DNA from: Diacronema lutheri
Lineage: Eukaryota; Haptophyta; Pavlovophyceae; Pavlovales; Pavlovaceae
Assembly (NCBI GenBank): GCA_019448385.1
Contig: JAGTXO010000043.1
Span: forward strand, 104,501 to 168,500
Reading direction: 5' to 3'
Length of the DNA: 64,000 nt
A program made the position numbers and the translations under genes. Shown piece by piece: positions 8,775 through 21,100 of the stretch. The notes below the pieces were generated by a model, which saw only the letters and a list, made by a program, of their open reading frames with translations, made no database searches and had not been told where the DNA came from. Positions within the stretch are counted from its first letter, which is position 1. Each line of letters opens with the position of its first letter.

Positions 8775-11700
8775 ATGTCAGAGCGCGCCCGCGCAGCGCT
8801 CGTCCTGCTCGCGCTCGCGTGCGCTGTCGGCCGCTTGGACGCGCAGCTGCACGCCGACGAGCCGACGTGCGCTGTCGGCGCGGCGCGCGAGGGCGCATGG
8901 ATCGACGTGCCTACGTTCTGGATCAACGTCGATTCGGCGGTAGAGCGGTCGGAACGAATGCGCGCTCAGCTGCGCGACGCGCTCTTGCCCGGCACGTGCG
9001 CGACGCGCGTACCCGCCGTGACGGTTGCGCAGCTTGGACAAACGGTGCGCGGCGGCTTGCTGCTGAGCGAGGACGGGAGCGGCAACCTACGCTTCGAGTC
9101 GCCGAGCACGAAAAGGGTCGAGATCGCCGTGATGCTCTCGCACCTCAAGGCGCTCCTCTTCGCCTCGCGTTTGGGCGTCGGCCTGACTGACGCGTTCCTG
9201 ATCCTCGAGGACGATGTCGATTTGGGATTTACCGCCGCCGCGCGCGCCTCGCGGCCAGAGTGGCCAACCGCGCGCCTCTCGGCGGACGGGCTGCGGCGCT
9301 CGCTCCCCGACGACTGGGCCTTTGCGCAGCTCATGCTTATCACGCTGCCAAAGCGGTGGCGGCTCATGTGCGCTGCACCACGCTGCGCCGCGCCTCTTGC
9401 GCACGGCGCGCGCGCCGCGCCGCGCCGCGCCGCGCCTCGATTGCCTGCCTCGAGCTCTCACCTCCTCCCGCCAATTTCTCTCCCTCCTCCTCCTTCACCT
9501 CCCCCCTCCCGGAACACGTGCACGCAGGTACGAGCAGTGGCAGGCGAGCGGCAATTCGACAGCCGTGCGCGCGGAAAGCCTGACTGAGGGGCGCAAGTAT
9601 GGCTGCGTCAACAAGCTCTGGTCGGCGGGCGCATACCTCGCGCGCGGCTCGGCCGCCGACTCGGCGCTGCGGCTGTGGCCGGCGCTCGTGCGCTCGGATG
9701 GCACCTTCGAAGCCAACGTCTCGCGCAGCTGCTGGCACATCCGCACGCAGATGGCGATGGCGCACTGCACGCCCGTGTTCAAGAATTCGCCGATGGCGCC
9801 CAACTTTGTGAGCGACCTGTGCCTGCTGCACCACGAATCATTCGGGCCGGCGCTCACGGTCGAGGAGGCGAGGGGCTTGACCGTGCGCGCGCGCGCGCAC
9901 GACGGCACCATCCTGCGAGCTGAGGGCAACGACGGTGGCGGCGACGTGCCGATTGGCAAAGAGCTCGTGCGGCTGCGCGCGCACGCCTCGCTCGGCTCGC
10001 GCGCTGCCGTCACGTACTCGGTGACGCCGCCGCTCGTCATGTCGTTCCTCAGCACGAGTGGCTGGGCGCACCCCGGCGATTTCATGGTGCATAACCGATC
10101 GATGGCGATCGCGCGCGGCTGGTGGGCGACGGGCAACGTGCCCGACGTGCTGAACGATGGCGTCTGGTGGTGGAACACGCTCACGCACACGCCCGAGCCT
10201 CTGCCGCCGCCGCCAGACTTTGCGTTCGGGCCCAGCGGGCGCGGCGCGCGTGACAAGCCGGCACGGGCGGAGGCGGAGGCGAAGGCGGAGACGGCGCGCA
10301 CGGCGACGCGTAGCGCGCGGCTTGGCGGCAGCCGGCGCATAGGCGGCGCGCGCACGCGTGGCGCGGTGCGCGCCGCCCAGTGGGCCGCATGGGTAGGCGG
10401 GGATGCACAACCCGTCGTTACGACCGGCGGTCCCGTTACGACCGGCGGTCCCGCTGCGCAGCCGCACGCGCGCTGGCGCAAGCTGCGCAGGCCAAAGCCG
10501 CGCCCGGCGGCGGATGACGCGGACGCGGAGCTGCCGAGCAGTGTCGGCTATTTGGAGGAGCGCGCGCTGCGCGCCGTGCTCGGCGCGCGGCTCGCGCGCG
10601 CGACGGCGGCTGACTGGCGCTTCGGCGTGCCCGAGCTGAGGAATGGACAGCTCCTGCCCGCGCTGCCCTTCGCGTGCGGCGCGAGCGCCGCAGGCTGCGC
10701 CGCGCCGGCCGTGCTCGGCGCGGCGGACGTGCGCACGATCCGCGGGCTGCCGCTCGGCCGGTATGGCGAGGCGTTCAACCTCGCGCTCGCGCCGCTCCTC
10801 CCGGCAGACGCACGTGCGCTCAGCGCGGGCGCAGCGTACGTGGCGACGGTGCGGTATGGCACAGGCCAGCAGTGCACGGCGGAGCGCGTGCAGCCGGACA
10901 GGCACGGCCGGCTCTCGACGATTGGCGTCGCGCTCCTCTCGGCTGAGCTCGTCGTGCTCGACGCGGCGCCGCTTGAGATCGCGGACCCCAACTGCAACTC
11001 GCGGCGCGCGGTGGTCGAGGACTGCCGCATCTTCCGGCGGCGAGGGGGGGAGGGCGAGGGCGGGGGCGAGGGCGGGGGCGGGAGCAAGGGCGGCATGGGG
11101 CTGTGGCTGAGCTGTGTGTGCCACTCGTACGACTTCTTGCGCAAGATTGGGCAAGTGCCGCTCAACGCGCCCTTCCTCGGCCCATTGCGCCTCTCGTCGA
11201 CGCCGGTGGCGGCCAACGCGACCGCGGGCGGCACGAGCGGCGCGGCGGTGCCACGCGCGCGGCGGATGCGCGCGGCGCTCGACACGAGGGCGGGCGGCTT
11301 CCTCATGGCGGAGGTGACGCCCGACGGCGCCGACGGCCGGTGGCGCGGCGGCCACGGCCAGCGCAACCAGCTGCCCTTCGAGCACGGCGCCGAGCTCTAC
11401 GCCCTGTGGGCGCTTGCGCCGTCCTCTGTCGTCGTGCGCATCCCCGCAACCGGGCCGACGCCGCCGCCGCTCAGCAGGCTGGGCCTGGCCGCGGGCGAGC
11501 TGTGCTGCGCGCAGCCGATCGCCCTCGCGCAAGCGCCCTCGCGCGCGGCCTCTTTGCTCGGCGCGCTCGGCCGGATGCTTCACCTGTCCGCTGGCCTTGT
11601 GCACCTGCGCGGCGCTGGCCTTCTGCTTGGGATGGCACACGTGCACAGGGACCTGTGGCGGCAGCGCGCCGCGCCGCGCGGTGGCGGCGGCGGTGGCGGC

Positions 11701-12090
11701 CGCAAGGCGCACCTACCGCTGTACGGCACGCACTACACGCACCTATTCTTTGGCCTGAGCGACAAGCCACCCTTTGCTCTCACGCGGCTCGGCGGCGAAT
11801 TCTGCTTGCCGCGCACGGAACATCGCGCGCTCGACGCGCTCGGTGGCGCGGCCACGCGCGTGAACGGCACGGAGTGCGACATGATCCAGTTCGTCACGTC
11901 CATGCTGCTCGAGCGCGCGGACGGCGGGCGCGGCCGACAGCAGCTCGTGCTCGCGTACGGGATTGACGACTGCGCCTCGGCCGTCGCGCGCGTCGATCTT
12001 GAGCTCGTGCTGCGGGAGCATCTGCGACCGCTCGACCTCTGGACGGGCGTGCGCAGTCCCCGTGGCACGCCAGCGCGGGCAGCGGCGTAG
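8775..12090 (+). CDS. Secreted GT25 glycosyltransferase fused to a five-bladed beta-propeller (GH43/GH130-like) domain
   Basis: The model joins 8775-9367 and 9528-12090 and gives 1,051 aa. The intron (GTGCGC...ACGCAG, phase 2) restores WRLMYEQW across the junction. A signal peptide (residues 1 to about 24) precedes a GT25 domain with WINVDSAVERSERM, RVPAVT, an S/H-rich helix (MLSHLKAL) and the metal-binding EDDVD at 145-149. GT25 enzymes transfer sugars (galactose in collagen and LPS) in the ER or Golgi. From about residue 500 a second domain shows YGTGQQCTAER, VEDCRIF, GMAHVH, YTHLFFGLSDKPPF, IQFVTSML and YGIDDC. That order is typical of five-bladed propellers of the GH130-like and related clans. 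A Lys/Arg/Ala-rich linker separates the domains. The fusion suggests a bifunctional glycan enzyme or a propeller that holds the acceptor (inference). The stop is followed by an 80-bp gap to the next gene. Confidence 0.72.
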
Positions 12091-12170
12091 CCCCGCGTCA
12101 TCTCTTCAAACCAATTTTTTTTAAAAAAGGTCCGAACGACGTCCTGTGTGGGTTTGGGCGCCAAACCCGA

Positions 12171-15100
12171 ATGGCGTGGGGTGCGCCCGAAGCGGACGCG
12201 CTGCGCTTCCTCGAGGGCAAGGTGGCGGACGCGGAGGCGATCATCGCGCACCAGAACGACGTGCTTAAGCAGGTGTACGAGGTGCGCAGTCGCCACGCCA
12301 CGCGCCGCCTGCCGCGCGCGTTCCGCGAGCGCGGCGCGCTCGCGCGTCCCTCACCGGCACTCGCGCTCGGTGCGCCCACCTCGGCGCGCGCTCCGCTCCG
12401 CGGCGCTGCGCGCCCAGATCAACCGCGTGCTCGAGTCGAAGAACGCGGAGCTGCGCGCACTCGATGCTCAGCGCCCCCACGGTGCGCCGGCGCGCAGCGC
12501 GCGCGTGCACGCCGGCACTCGCGCACCTGCGGCGCGCGCATCCGCCGACCGCGCGCCACGCCACGCCACGCCGCGCCGCCGCTGCGCGCCGCGTCGCCGT
12601 TGCGCGCGCGCAGTCGCCGGTACGAACGCCACGCGCCCTGAGGCCGGCTCCGCCTCCGCCCCTGATGAGCTCTCGCGAGACCCGCACGAGTGGTTGCGCG
12701 GCGGCCTCGGCGAGCGAGAGGCTGTAGCGCACGTGGCGCCGCCGCTGGCGGCGCGACGGTCGCCCTCGCCCGCGCCGCGGGCCGACGTGGGCGAGGGCAT
12801 GCGTCGCTCGTCGGCGATGGAGCTGGCCGGTCCGTCCGACCCGCTTGCCTCCTTCTCCATCATCTCGGCCGAGGACGAGGCGCGCGTCGACCACATGCTA
12901 CAGCTCTCGCGCAAGTCGTCGCGGGGACTCGCAAACGTGCTGCGAGCGGCCGACCTCGGCGCGGAGCGCGCCGCGGCGGCGGAGCGCGCGACGGCCGTCG
13001 TCGTCAAATCGCTCGGCGCCGAGCTCGCCGCGCTCGAGACCGACCGTCATGCCGACGCCGAGCGGCGGCGCGAAGTGTTCGACGAGGCCGCGCGACGGGT
13101 CCACGACGCGACGGCCGACGCGCGCGCGGCGCGCGCGGAGACGGCCGCGGCGGTCGCGCGCCTGTCCGCCGCGCGTGACGCCGCGCGTGAGAGCGCGGCG
13201 GACGCGCAGGCGCGGGCGGCCGAAGCACGCGCGCGCCTGTCCGCCGAGCTTGACGAGGCGCGCGCGGGCGCAGCGGACGCGCGGGCGCAGGCGGCCGAGG
13301 CGTTTGCGCGCCTCGCGGCCTCGGAGGGCGCTGCCGACGCGGATCGCCAAGTCCGCGCGCGCGGCGGCCTACAGGGCGGGAGCGGCGAGGACGCGAGCGC
13401 GCGCACGGAAGGCGCGCGGCGCGATGGGTGCGCGTGGGAGAGCGGCGGGCGCGGCGGGGGCCGGCGCGACGACGACGGCGACGACGACGACGATGGCGGC
13501 GGCGGCGGCGGCAGCGACCTTGGTGGCGTTCGCGGGCGCGCGGGCAGACGTCGGGCTCGCGATGGCGTGCTTGTCGGCTCGGAGGAGGGCGAGGCTGTCG
13601 CTGCGCTCGTGCGCAGGCTCGCCGCCGCCAAGCCGATGCGCGCGGCGGCGGCGGCGGGTGCAGCGGCCGCCGCCGCCGCCGCGCGCCGCGGCGACGACGG
13701 CGAGGATGGCGGCGGCGGCGGAGCGGCCGCGTCCGGGCTCGCGAGTGGCGCGGCCGCGTGGCGCGCCGCGCGGCGACTCGCTGACGTGCACGCCGCCTGG
13801 CGCGCGCTCGCGCGCGCGCGCGCGAGCGCGCGAGCCGCGCTCGCCGGCGCGCTCGCCGCGCGCGCCGGCGCGCGCTCGCGCCACGCCGCGCTGCGCGCGT
13901 GGCAGCGGCGGGGCGCAAGCGCCGCGCAGGCGACGCTCGCGCGCGCGTACGGCACGCGCGCCGGGTCGCACGCCGCGCTCGCCGCGCTCGCCGCCGCGGC
14001 GCGCGCGGCGCGCTACTCGCGCGCGCTCGCAACGGCGAGTGCGCGCTTCTGTTCCGAGGGGAGCGCGCCGCGCGCGCTCGCGCGCGCGCTCGCGCGCGGC
14101 GCGCGCGCATCGGCCGCGGCCGTCGGCGCGCGGCCGCGCGTGCTCGAGCGGCGCGCCGGATTGCCGCCCGCCGCGCTGGCGCCTGCGCTCGCCGCGTGGC
14201 ACGCGCGCGCGCGCGCCGCCGCCGTCGAGCGGCGGCGGCAGCGGGCGGCGCGACGGGCGGGCGCGGCCGCGCGGCTGCACGTTGGCCTCTGGCTGCTGCG
14301 CGCCGAGGCGGGGACTCGCGCAGCGCGCACGGCCGCGCGTGCGCGCGCGCGCGCGAGCGCGTGGCGCGCGCATCTGCGTCGCTGGCGGGCGGCGCGCCGC
14401 GGCACGCCGTGCGCCAGCGGCTTGGGCTGCGTCCTGCGGCGCGGCGCGCTGCGCCGCTGGCGGCGAGCGGCCGCCGGCGAGCGGTACGATGCCGTCGCGC
14501 GCTCGTGCCACGCGCGCGTGCTCGCGCGCCGCGCGGGCGGCGCGGCCGAAGCGGCGCTGCGCGCCGCCCGCGAGCACGCGCGCGTAGCGCGCGGCGCGCG
14601 CGCGAGGCGCGCGCGCGCGCTCGCCGCGTCTCGGGCGCGCGGGCTGCACTCGGCGCTTCGCGTCATGCGCGCGGCGGTTGCCGCCGTCGGCGCGCGTGCG
14701 CGCGCACGCGCGGCGCTCGCCAACGTGCGCGCGCGCGCATGCCTCGACGTGTGGAACGCGCGCGTCCGAGACGCGGCGAGCGTGGCGCACGAGGCGCCGC
14801 ACGCGCGGCGCGCGGCGTGCAGCCGGCGCGCGATGCGCCGCGCGCTCGAGCGGATGAGCGCGCGCCCGCCTCGCGCACCGGCACGCACCGTCGCGGCGGC
14901 CATGCTGCACCGATGGCGACGGCGGGCGCGCGCCGGCGCGCTGGGCGGCAGCCGTGGCGGCGGTGGCGGCGGTGACGCCAGCGGTGGCGATGGCGGCGGC
15001 GGCGGTGGCGGCAGCGGCGGCGGGAGCGCGCCGACGGGCCTCGCCGCTCGGCGCCCGGCGGCCGGACGCGCTCGGCTTGCGAACCACGCCAACGTGGCGC

Positions 15101-18100
15101 GCGCGCTCCGCGCGCTTGCGGCCGCCGCATCGCGCGCTGCACGGCGCGCGCACGCGCTCAGCGCCACGCACCTCGCGCGGCGCGCGCGCGCGCGCCGCCG
15201 GGCGCTGTGGAGATGGCGGTGTGCGCGCCCCAGGCAGGCCGCGGCCGCGCGGCTCGCGCACAACTCGTACGCGCACGCCAGGGCGTCGGCTGCTCGCGTG
15301 GCGCTGCGCGCCATGCGCGCGCGCGGTGCGGCGCGCGCGGCGGCGGGTACCGCACGCGCGGCGCTCGCGGCCGCGCGCGTGCGCCGCGCGCGCCGCCGCG
15401 CGCTCTGGCGATGGTTGCTCGGCGCGCGGCGTGGCGTCGCGCTCGCTCGCGGCCGCCGTGCACTCGCCGCGGTGCGAGCGCGCCGCGCGCTCGCCCTCGC
15501 CCTCGCCGCCGTGCGCGCGAGCGGCGGGCGCGCGCGCTCGCCGGCGCTTTGGCACGCCGCGCAGCGCGGCGGTGAGGCGGCGCGCGCGCGCGCCCGCTCG
15601 CACGGCGTGGGCTTTGCCGCCGTGCGCGCGGCTGCGCGAGCCGCGCGCCGCGACGCGCTGGCGGTGCGCATGGCCGCGCGGCGCGCCGCCACCTTGGCCG
15701 TGGCGCGCTGGACGGCGACCGCAACGCTCGGCGGCGCGCGCGTGCGCGCAGCGCTGGCCGTCGCGGCGCGCGCGGCGCGAGGCGCGCTGCGCGCCGCAGC
15801 CAGCCGCTGGCTGCGCGCGGCGGCCGCCGCCGCGTTACAGCGGCGTGCGGCGCTGCGCAGCGGGCGCGCGGCGATCCGCGGCGCGGCGGCCGAGTCCGCC
15901 GTCACCGCTGCCGTGCGCCTGCGCGCGGAGCGCTTCGCGCGGTTCACGCAGTCGCGCGCGGGCATGGCGCGCTGGCACGCGGTGCGGTCGCGCGCGAACC
16001 GGGCGGGCGACACGTTGCGCACGGGCGCCGCGCGCGGCGCGTCGGCCGGCGCGGCGCGGGCGCTTGGCGCGTGGCGGCGCGCGATGAACGCCGTGCCCAC
16101 GCGTGCGCTGCGCGCCGTTGCGCGCGGCCGCACGCTGCGACGCGCGCTGCTCGCGCTGCTGCGCGCGCGCCGCGCCAACGCGTCGGCCCGCCGCCGCGCC
16201 GCCCTCGCCGCCGGCGCGGCGCAGCGGCGCGGCTGGGCGGCGCTGCACCGCGCGGCCGGCGCAACGGCCCGCCTCGCGGCCGCGCGCACCTGCGGCGCGC
16301 CCGCGGCCGCCGGCCTCCGCCGGCTCCAAGCCGCCGCGCGCGCGGCCGCGAGGCGCGGCGCGGCCAGCGCGGCCGACGGCCGGTATGCTGCCGCCATATC
16401 GCGCTCGCGCCGCGTGCAGCTCGCGTGGCGCGCGTGGGCGGCGCGCGGGCGCGCGTCGCGCGGCGCCAACGTGGCGGCCGCGACGCGCCCGTCGGCGGCG
16501 AGGGTGCGCGATGCACGCGCGAGCGCCGTGCCCGCTGCCGACGGTGCGGATCGGCCGCCGCCGGGCGGCGCGGCGGCGTACGCGCTGCTCGTGCGCTGGC
16601 GGCTCGCGGCGCGCGCGCGCGCGTGCAACGGCGCGCGCGACGCGGCGCGCGCGACGCGCGTGGCCGCGCACGCCGCCGCGTGCGCGCTCGCGCTCTGGCG
16701 CGCGCGCGCGGCGACGGGCGGCGCTGCGCTGGCGCGGACGGCGCGCGTGCGCGCACGCGCGCGCGCGCTGCGTCGGTGGGCGCGCGCCGCGGGCGCGGCG
16801 GGCGCGGCGGGCGTTGTGTCGCGCGCCGCGCTCGCTGTCGCCGCGGCACCGCGCGCGCGCCGCGCCTTGCGCGCCATCGTCGCCAACGCCGCCTCGAACG
16901 CGGCGGCTGCAACGCACCGGACGGCCGCACGCCGTTGCGCGCGCGCGGCCACGATGCGGCGCTTGCGCGCGGCCAGCCGCGCCGCCGCTGCCGCCGCCGC
17001 CGCTGCGCGCGCGCGCGCTCGGCGCGCCGCGCGCGCGCGCGCGCGCTTCGCGCTGCACGCCGTGCGCGCAGCGGTTGCACGGCCGCTCGTGCGCTTGTCG
17101 CGCCCGAGCGCGCCTGCTTCGCGCCACCCGCCGGCCGGCGACGTGCGCGCGGCCGTTCGCGAGGCGCACGCCCTTGCGGTCGCGCTCGGCGCGTGGCGGG
17201 CGCGCGCTCGCGCTGCGCGCGTCCCGCGCGCTGCGCACGCCGCCCGTCGTGGCGCGGCGCTCGCCCGCTGGGCGCGCGCCGCTCGCGCGCGCCGCGCGGG
17301 CGGCGTTATCGCGCGTGCGCTCGGCGCGCGCGCGGCGCGCGAGCGAGCGCTCGAGCGTTGGCGCGCGCGCGCGCGGGGGGGCGGTGCATGCCGTCCTCGC
17401 GCGCCGGCGGCGCTCGACCGCCGCCCGGCGGCGGTGGTGCGCTGGGCGGCGGCCGCACGCTCCTCCGCGCGTGCGGCGAGGGCGGCCAACGGCAGGTTGC
17501 GCGGCGGCGCGCTCTCGCGCTGGCGCGCCGCGGCGGCGTTGGCCCGCGCGCGACGCTCGCTTGTCGCGCGCGCGGCGCGCGTGCACGTGCTGCGCGCGTC
17601 GCGCGTCGACCGGCGCGGCGCGCTGCTCGCGCTTGCGAGCGCCGTGCTGCGCGCGCGGGGCGCGCGCGCCGCCGCGCTCGCGGCGCGCGCGGACGGGGCC
17701 GAGGCGTCGGCGCGCGCGCTCGCCGAGGCGCTGCGCGACACGCAGGGTGCGCACGAGGTTCTCGAGCGCGCGCGCGCCGCCGCGGCGCAGGCCGCCGCAG
17801 CGGAGGCGGCGCGCGCGGACGATGCGGCGGCCGCCGCCGCGCGCGCTGGCGCGGCGCTTGCGGAGGCGGGTGCAGAGGCCGAGCGCGAGCGCGCACACAC
17901 CGCCGGCGCGCTCCGCGCGCTCGAGGACGCGCTCAGCGCGGCGCATGCGGCGGCGGCCGCCGCGGCGATCGGCGGCGCGGCGGCCGCCGCGGCGGCGGAC
18001 GCAGCGGCCGCCGAGTCGACGGCGGCCGCCCTCGCGGCGGCGGACGTGCGACTCGCCGCGCGCGAGCGCGGGCTGCAAGCGGCGCTGCGCGCGCTCGAGC

Positions 18101-21100
18101 GCGTGCACGCCGTGCACGCGCGCCGCTTCTCCGCGGCCGGCGGCGGCGCAAGCTCTCGCTCGAGTTTGGCTGCCGCCGCAGTTTGCTCGCCCGCCGGCTG
18201 CGCGCCGGACGCCGCCGCAGGGCTGGCGAGCTCGGCGTGCGCCGGCGCCGGCGCGAGCTGGTCGCCGTGTGCGGCGAGCTGGCCGCCGTCGCCGTGCTCC
18301 GCCTACGGCTTCGCGCCGCCCGCTGCGCCCACGCCGCGCGCCGCGCCATGCCGCGTCGCGACTGGCGCGGACGTGGGCGATGAGGGCGGCGACGAGGCGT
18401 CGGCAGGCGCGGCGCTCTCGCGCGCGCTCGCGCCGCTCGTCGCCGAGCTGCAGCGCCTCACGGCGTCGCCGCCCGCGTTCGCGCACACGAGCAGCGCGGC
18501 GCTCGACGAAGGCAGACGGGCGCGCGGCTCGCCGCTCTCGCCGCCGCGCGCCGCGCCGGCGGCGAGCAGCCCTGCTCTGCGCACGCGCCTCGCCGCGGAC
18601 GAGCGCGAGCCGCCGACGGCAGACAGGTCGACGCGCGCCTCGCCGCCGGCGATGCAGCGGCCCGACACCGATGACGCCGCCACGTCGCCCGTCGCGCTGC
18701 ACGCGCCGCGCTGGGCGGGCGCGCAGCCTCGGCTGCTCGAGGATGCGGCGACCGATGCGCGCTCGCCCGGCGGCGTGCACGCAGCGACCGATGCGCGCAC
18801 GCCCGGGCACAACGCGGCGACCGATGCGCGCACGCCCGGGCACAACGCGGCGACCGATGCGCGCTCGCCCGGCGGCGTGCACGCGGCGACCGATGCGCGC
18901 ACGCCCGGGCACAACGCGGCGACCGATGCGCGCACGCCCGGGCACAACGCGGCGACCGATGCGCGCTCGCCCAGCGGCGTGCACGCGGCGACCGATGCGC
19001 GCTCGCCCGGGCACAACGCGGCGACCGATGCGCGCTCGCCCGGGCACAACGCGGCGACCGATGCGCGCTCGCCCAGCGGCGTGCACGCGGCGACCAATGC
19101 GCGCTCGCCCGGGCACAACGCGGCGACCGATGCGCGCTCGCCCGGGCACAACGCGGCGACCGATGCGCGCTCGCCCAGCGGCGTGCACGCGGCGACCGAT
19201 GCGCGCTCGCCCGGGCACAACGCGGCGACCGATGCGCGCTCGCCCGGGCACAACGCGGCGACCGATGCGCGCTCGCCCAGCGGCGTGCACGCGGCGACCG
19301 ATGCGCGCTCGCCCGGGCACAACGCGGCGACCGATGCGCGCTCGCCCGGGCACAACGCGGCGACCGATGCGCGCTCGCCCAGCGGCGTGCACGCGGCGAC
19401 CGATGCGCGCTCGCCCGGCGGCGTGCACGCGGCGACCGATGCGCGCACGCCCGGGCACAACGCGGCGACCGATGCGCGCACGCCCGGGCACAACGCGGCG
19501 ACCGATGCGCGCTCGCCCAGCGGCGTGCACGCGGCGACCGATGCGCGCTCGCCCGGGCACAACGCGGCGACCGATGCGCGCTCGCCCGGGCACAACGCGG
19601 CGACCGATGCGCGCTCGCCCAGCGGCGTGCACGCGGCGACCGATGCGCGCTCGCCCGGGCACAACGCGGCGACCGATGCGCGCACGTCCGGGCTGCACGC
19701 CTCCCACGGCGCCATTTCGCCCGCATTTGTCGAGGCGGCAACCTCACCGCTCAACGCGAGCGTGTCGCTCGACCATCGCGCGCGCGCTGAGGCCGTCGAC
19801 GCGTTTGAACGCTTGCGCGCGCGGCGGCAGCCGGCCCCGACGAGCCCATGGGCCACGGGCTCGATGGCGCGCTTGGCAGCGCTCAGCCCCGGTGGCACGG
19901 CGAGCCCCGCCTCCACCGCGAGCCCAGGCTCGCCGAGCCTGCGCGCCAATTCGTGCGCGCGCGCGACGGACGGGGCGCGCGCGTGGTGCGGCGGAGCGCG
20001 CGCGCCGCTTGGCGGCTCACAGCTCTCGCCGCCACCGCTGCTCGGGCTCGCGGCGCGCGCGCTGGACGGCGCGCCGCACGTAGCTGCGGGCGCGCTCGCC
20101 GCCGCAGAGCCAGGGCCGCGCGAGAGGGCGTGCGACGACGTGTGCGCACAGCCTGCGCACGGTGCGGGCGGCGGCCTTGGCGGCGGTCTGACGCCTGCGG
20201 CGAGCGCAGTCCTCGAGGGCCTCGCCGAACGAGGCCTTGCGATCTCGGCGGGCGTGATGACACGCGCGGCGCGCGGCGCGCATTCACCATCGAGCGGCGC
20301 GCGCGCGGGCTGCATGCAGCATGGCGACGGCCATATGAAAGGCTGCGCCGGCAGCCGTGCAGAGCGGCCCGCATCGGCCGGCGCGCTGCGCGACGCGCCC
20401 GTTGTCGCCCTCGTCTCGCAGGAGGCGGGCGTCGGCGCGCTGGGCTGGCGAGCGTGCGCGCCGAGCGCACAACCTGGCGGCGGCTCGCCCACCGCCGAGC
20501 GGCCGTCACCATCGTGCGCAGCCGTGCGCATGCAGTCGCCCGTGCGCGCGCGGTGCAGCGCGGCCGGCGGCGTTGCCTCCTGCGGCGCTGCGTGCCCTCA
20601 CGGGGGCGCGAGCAGTGAACCGTCGAGCGACGGCGGGCCGAGCAGCCGCGGCGCGCGGCGCACGCCGCCGACGCCAGCGGCGCGCGACGAGCGCGCCGCG
20701 CCGCCCGCAGCGCACCGGGCGCGCGAGCTCGCGGGCGAATTCAGCGCGCACGGCGCGACGGGTGCACGCGCGCTCCATGCCTCACCGCCCCCAGCACGCG
20801 CGTCCGACCTCGTCACGCGGCCTTGGCTTTTGCGCGAGCTGTGCGAGCGCTACTTGCATGAGCACGCGCCGCCACCATCGCCGCGCGCCGACACGCGCGC
20901 CGGCGCGCCGGGCGGTGCGCGCGCGGCTACGGGAAGGCGCGCGGCGCGTGCGCTCCCGATCGATGGCGCGCGCGACGGCGACGACGACGCGACGGGCACG
21001 TCGAGCGAGTCCGATGCTGCGTGGGAGGCGGGCGAGGGCGCACGTGCGGGCGACGCCAGCGCCGAGTCGCATCGGCTCGGCCCGCGCAGCCATGCTGACG

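Noticed and set aside
16103-20083. 1,326-aa ORF in a second + frame, and 15835-19707 in a minus frame
   Set aside because: These are shadows of the Sfi1-like gene produced by GC-rich codons; they show no domains and extreme Arg content.
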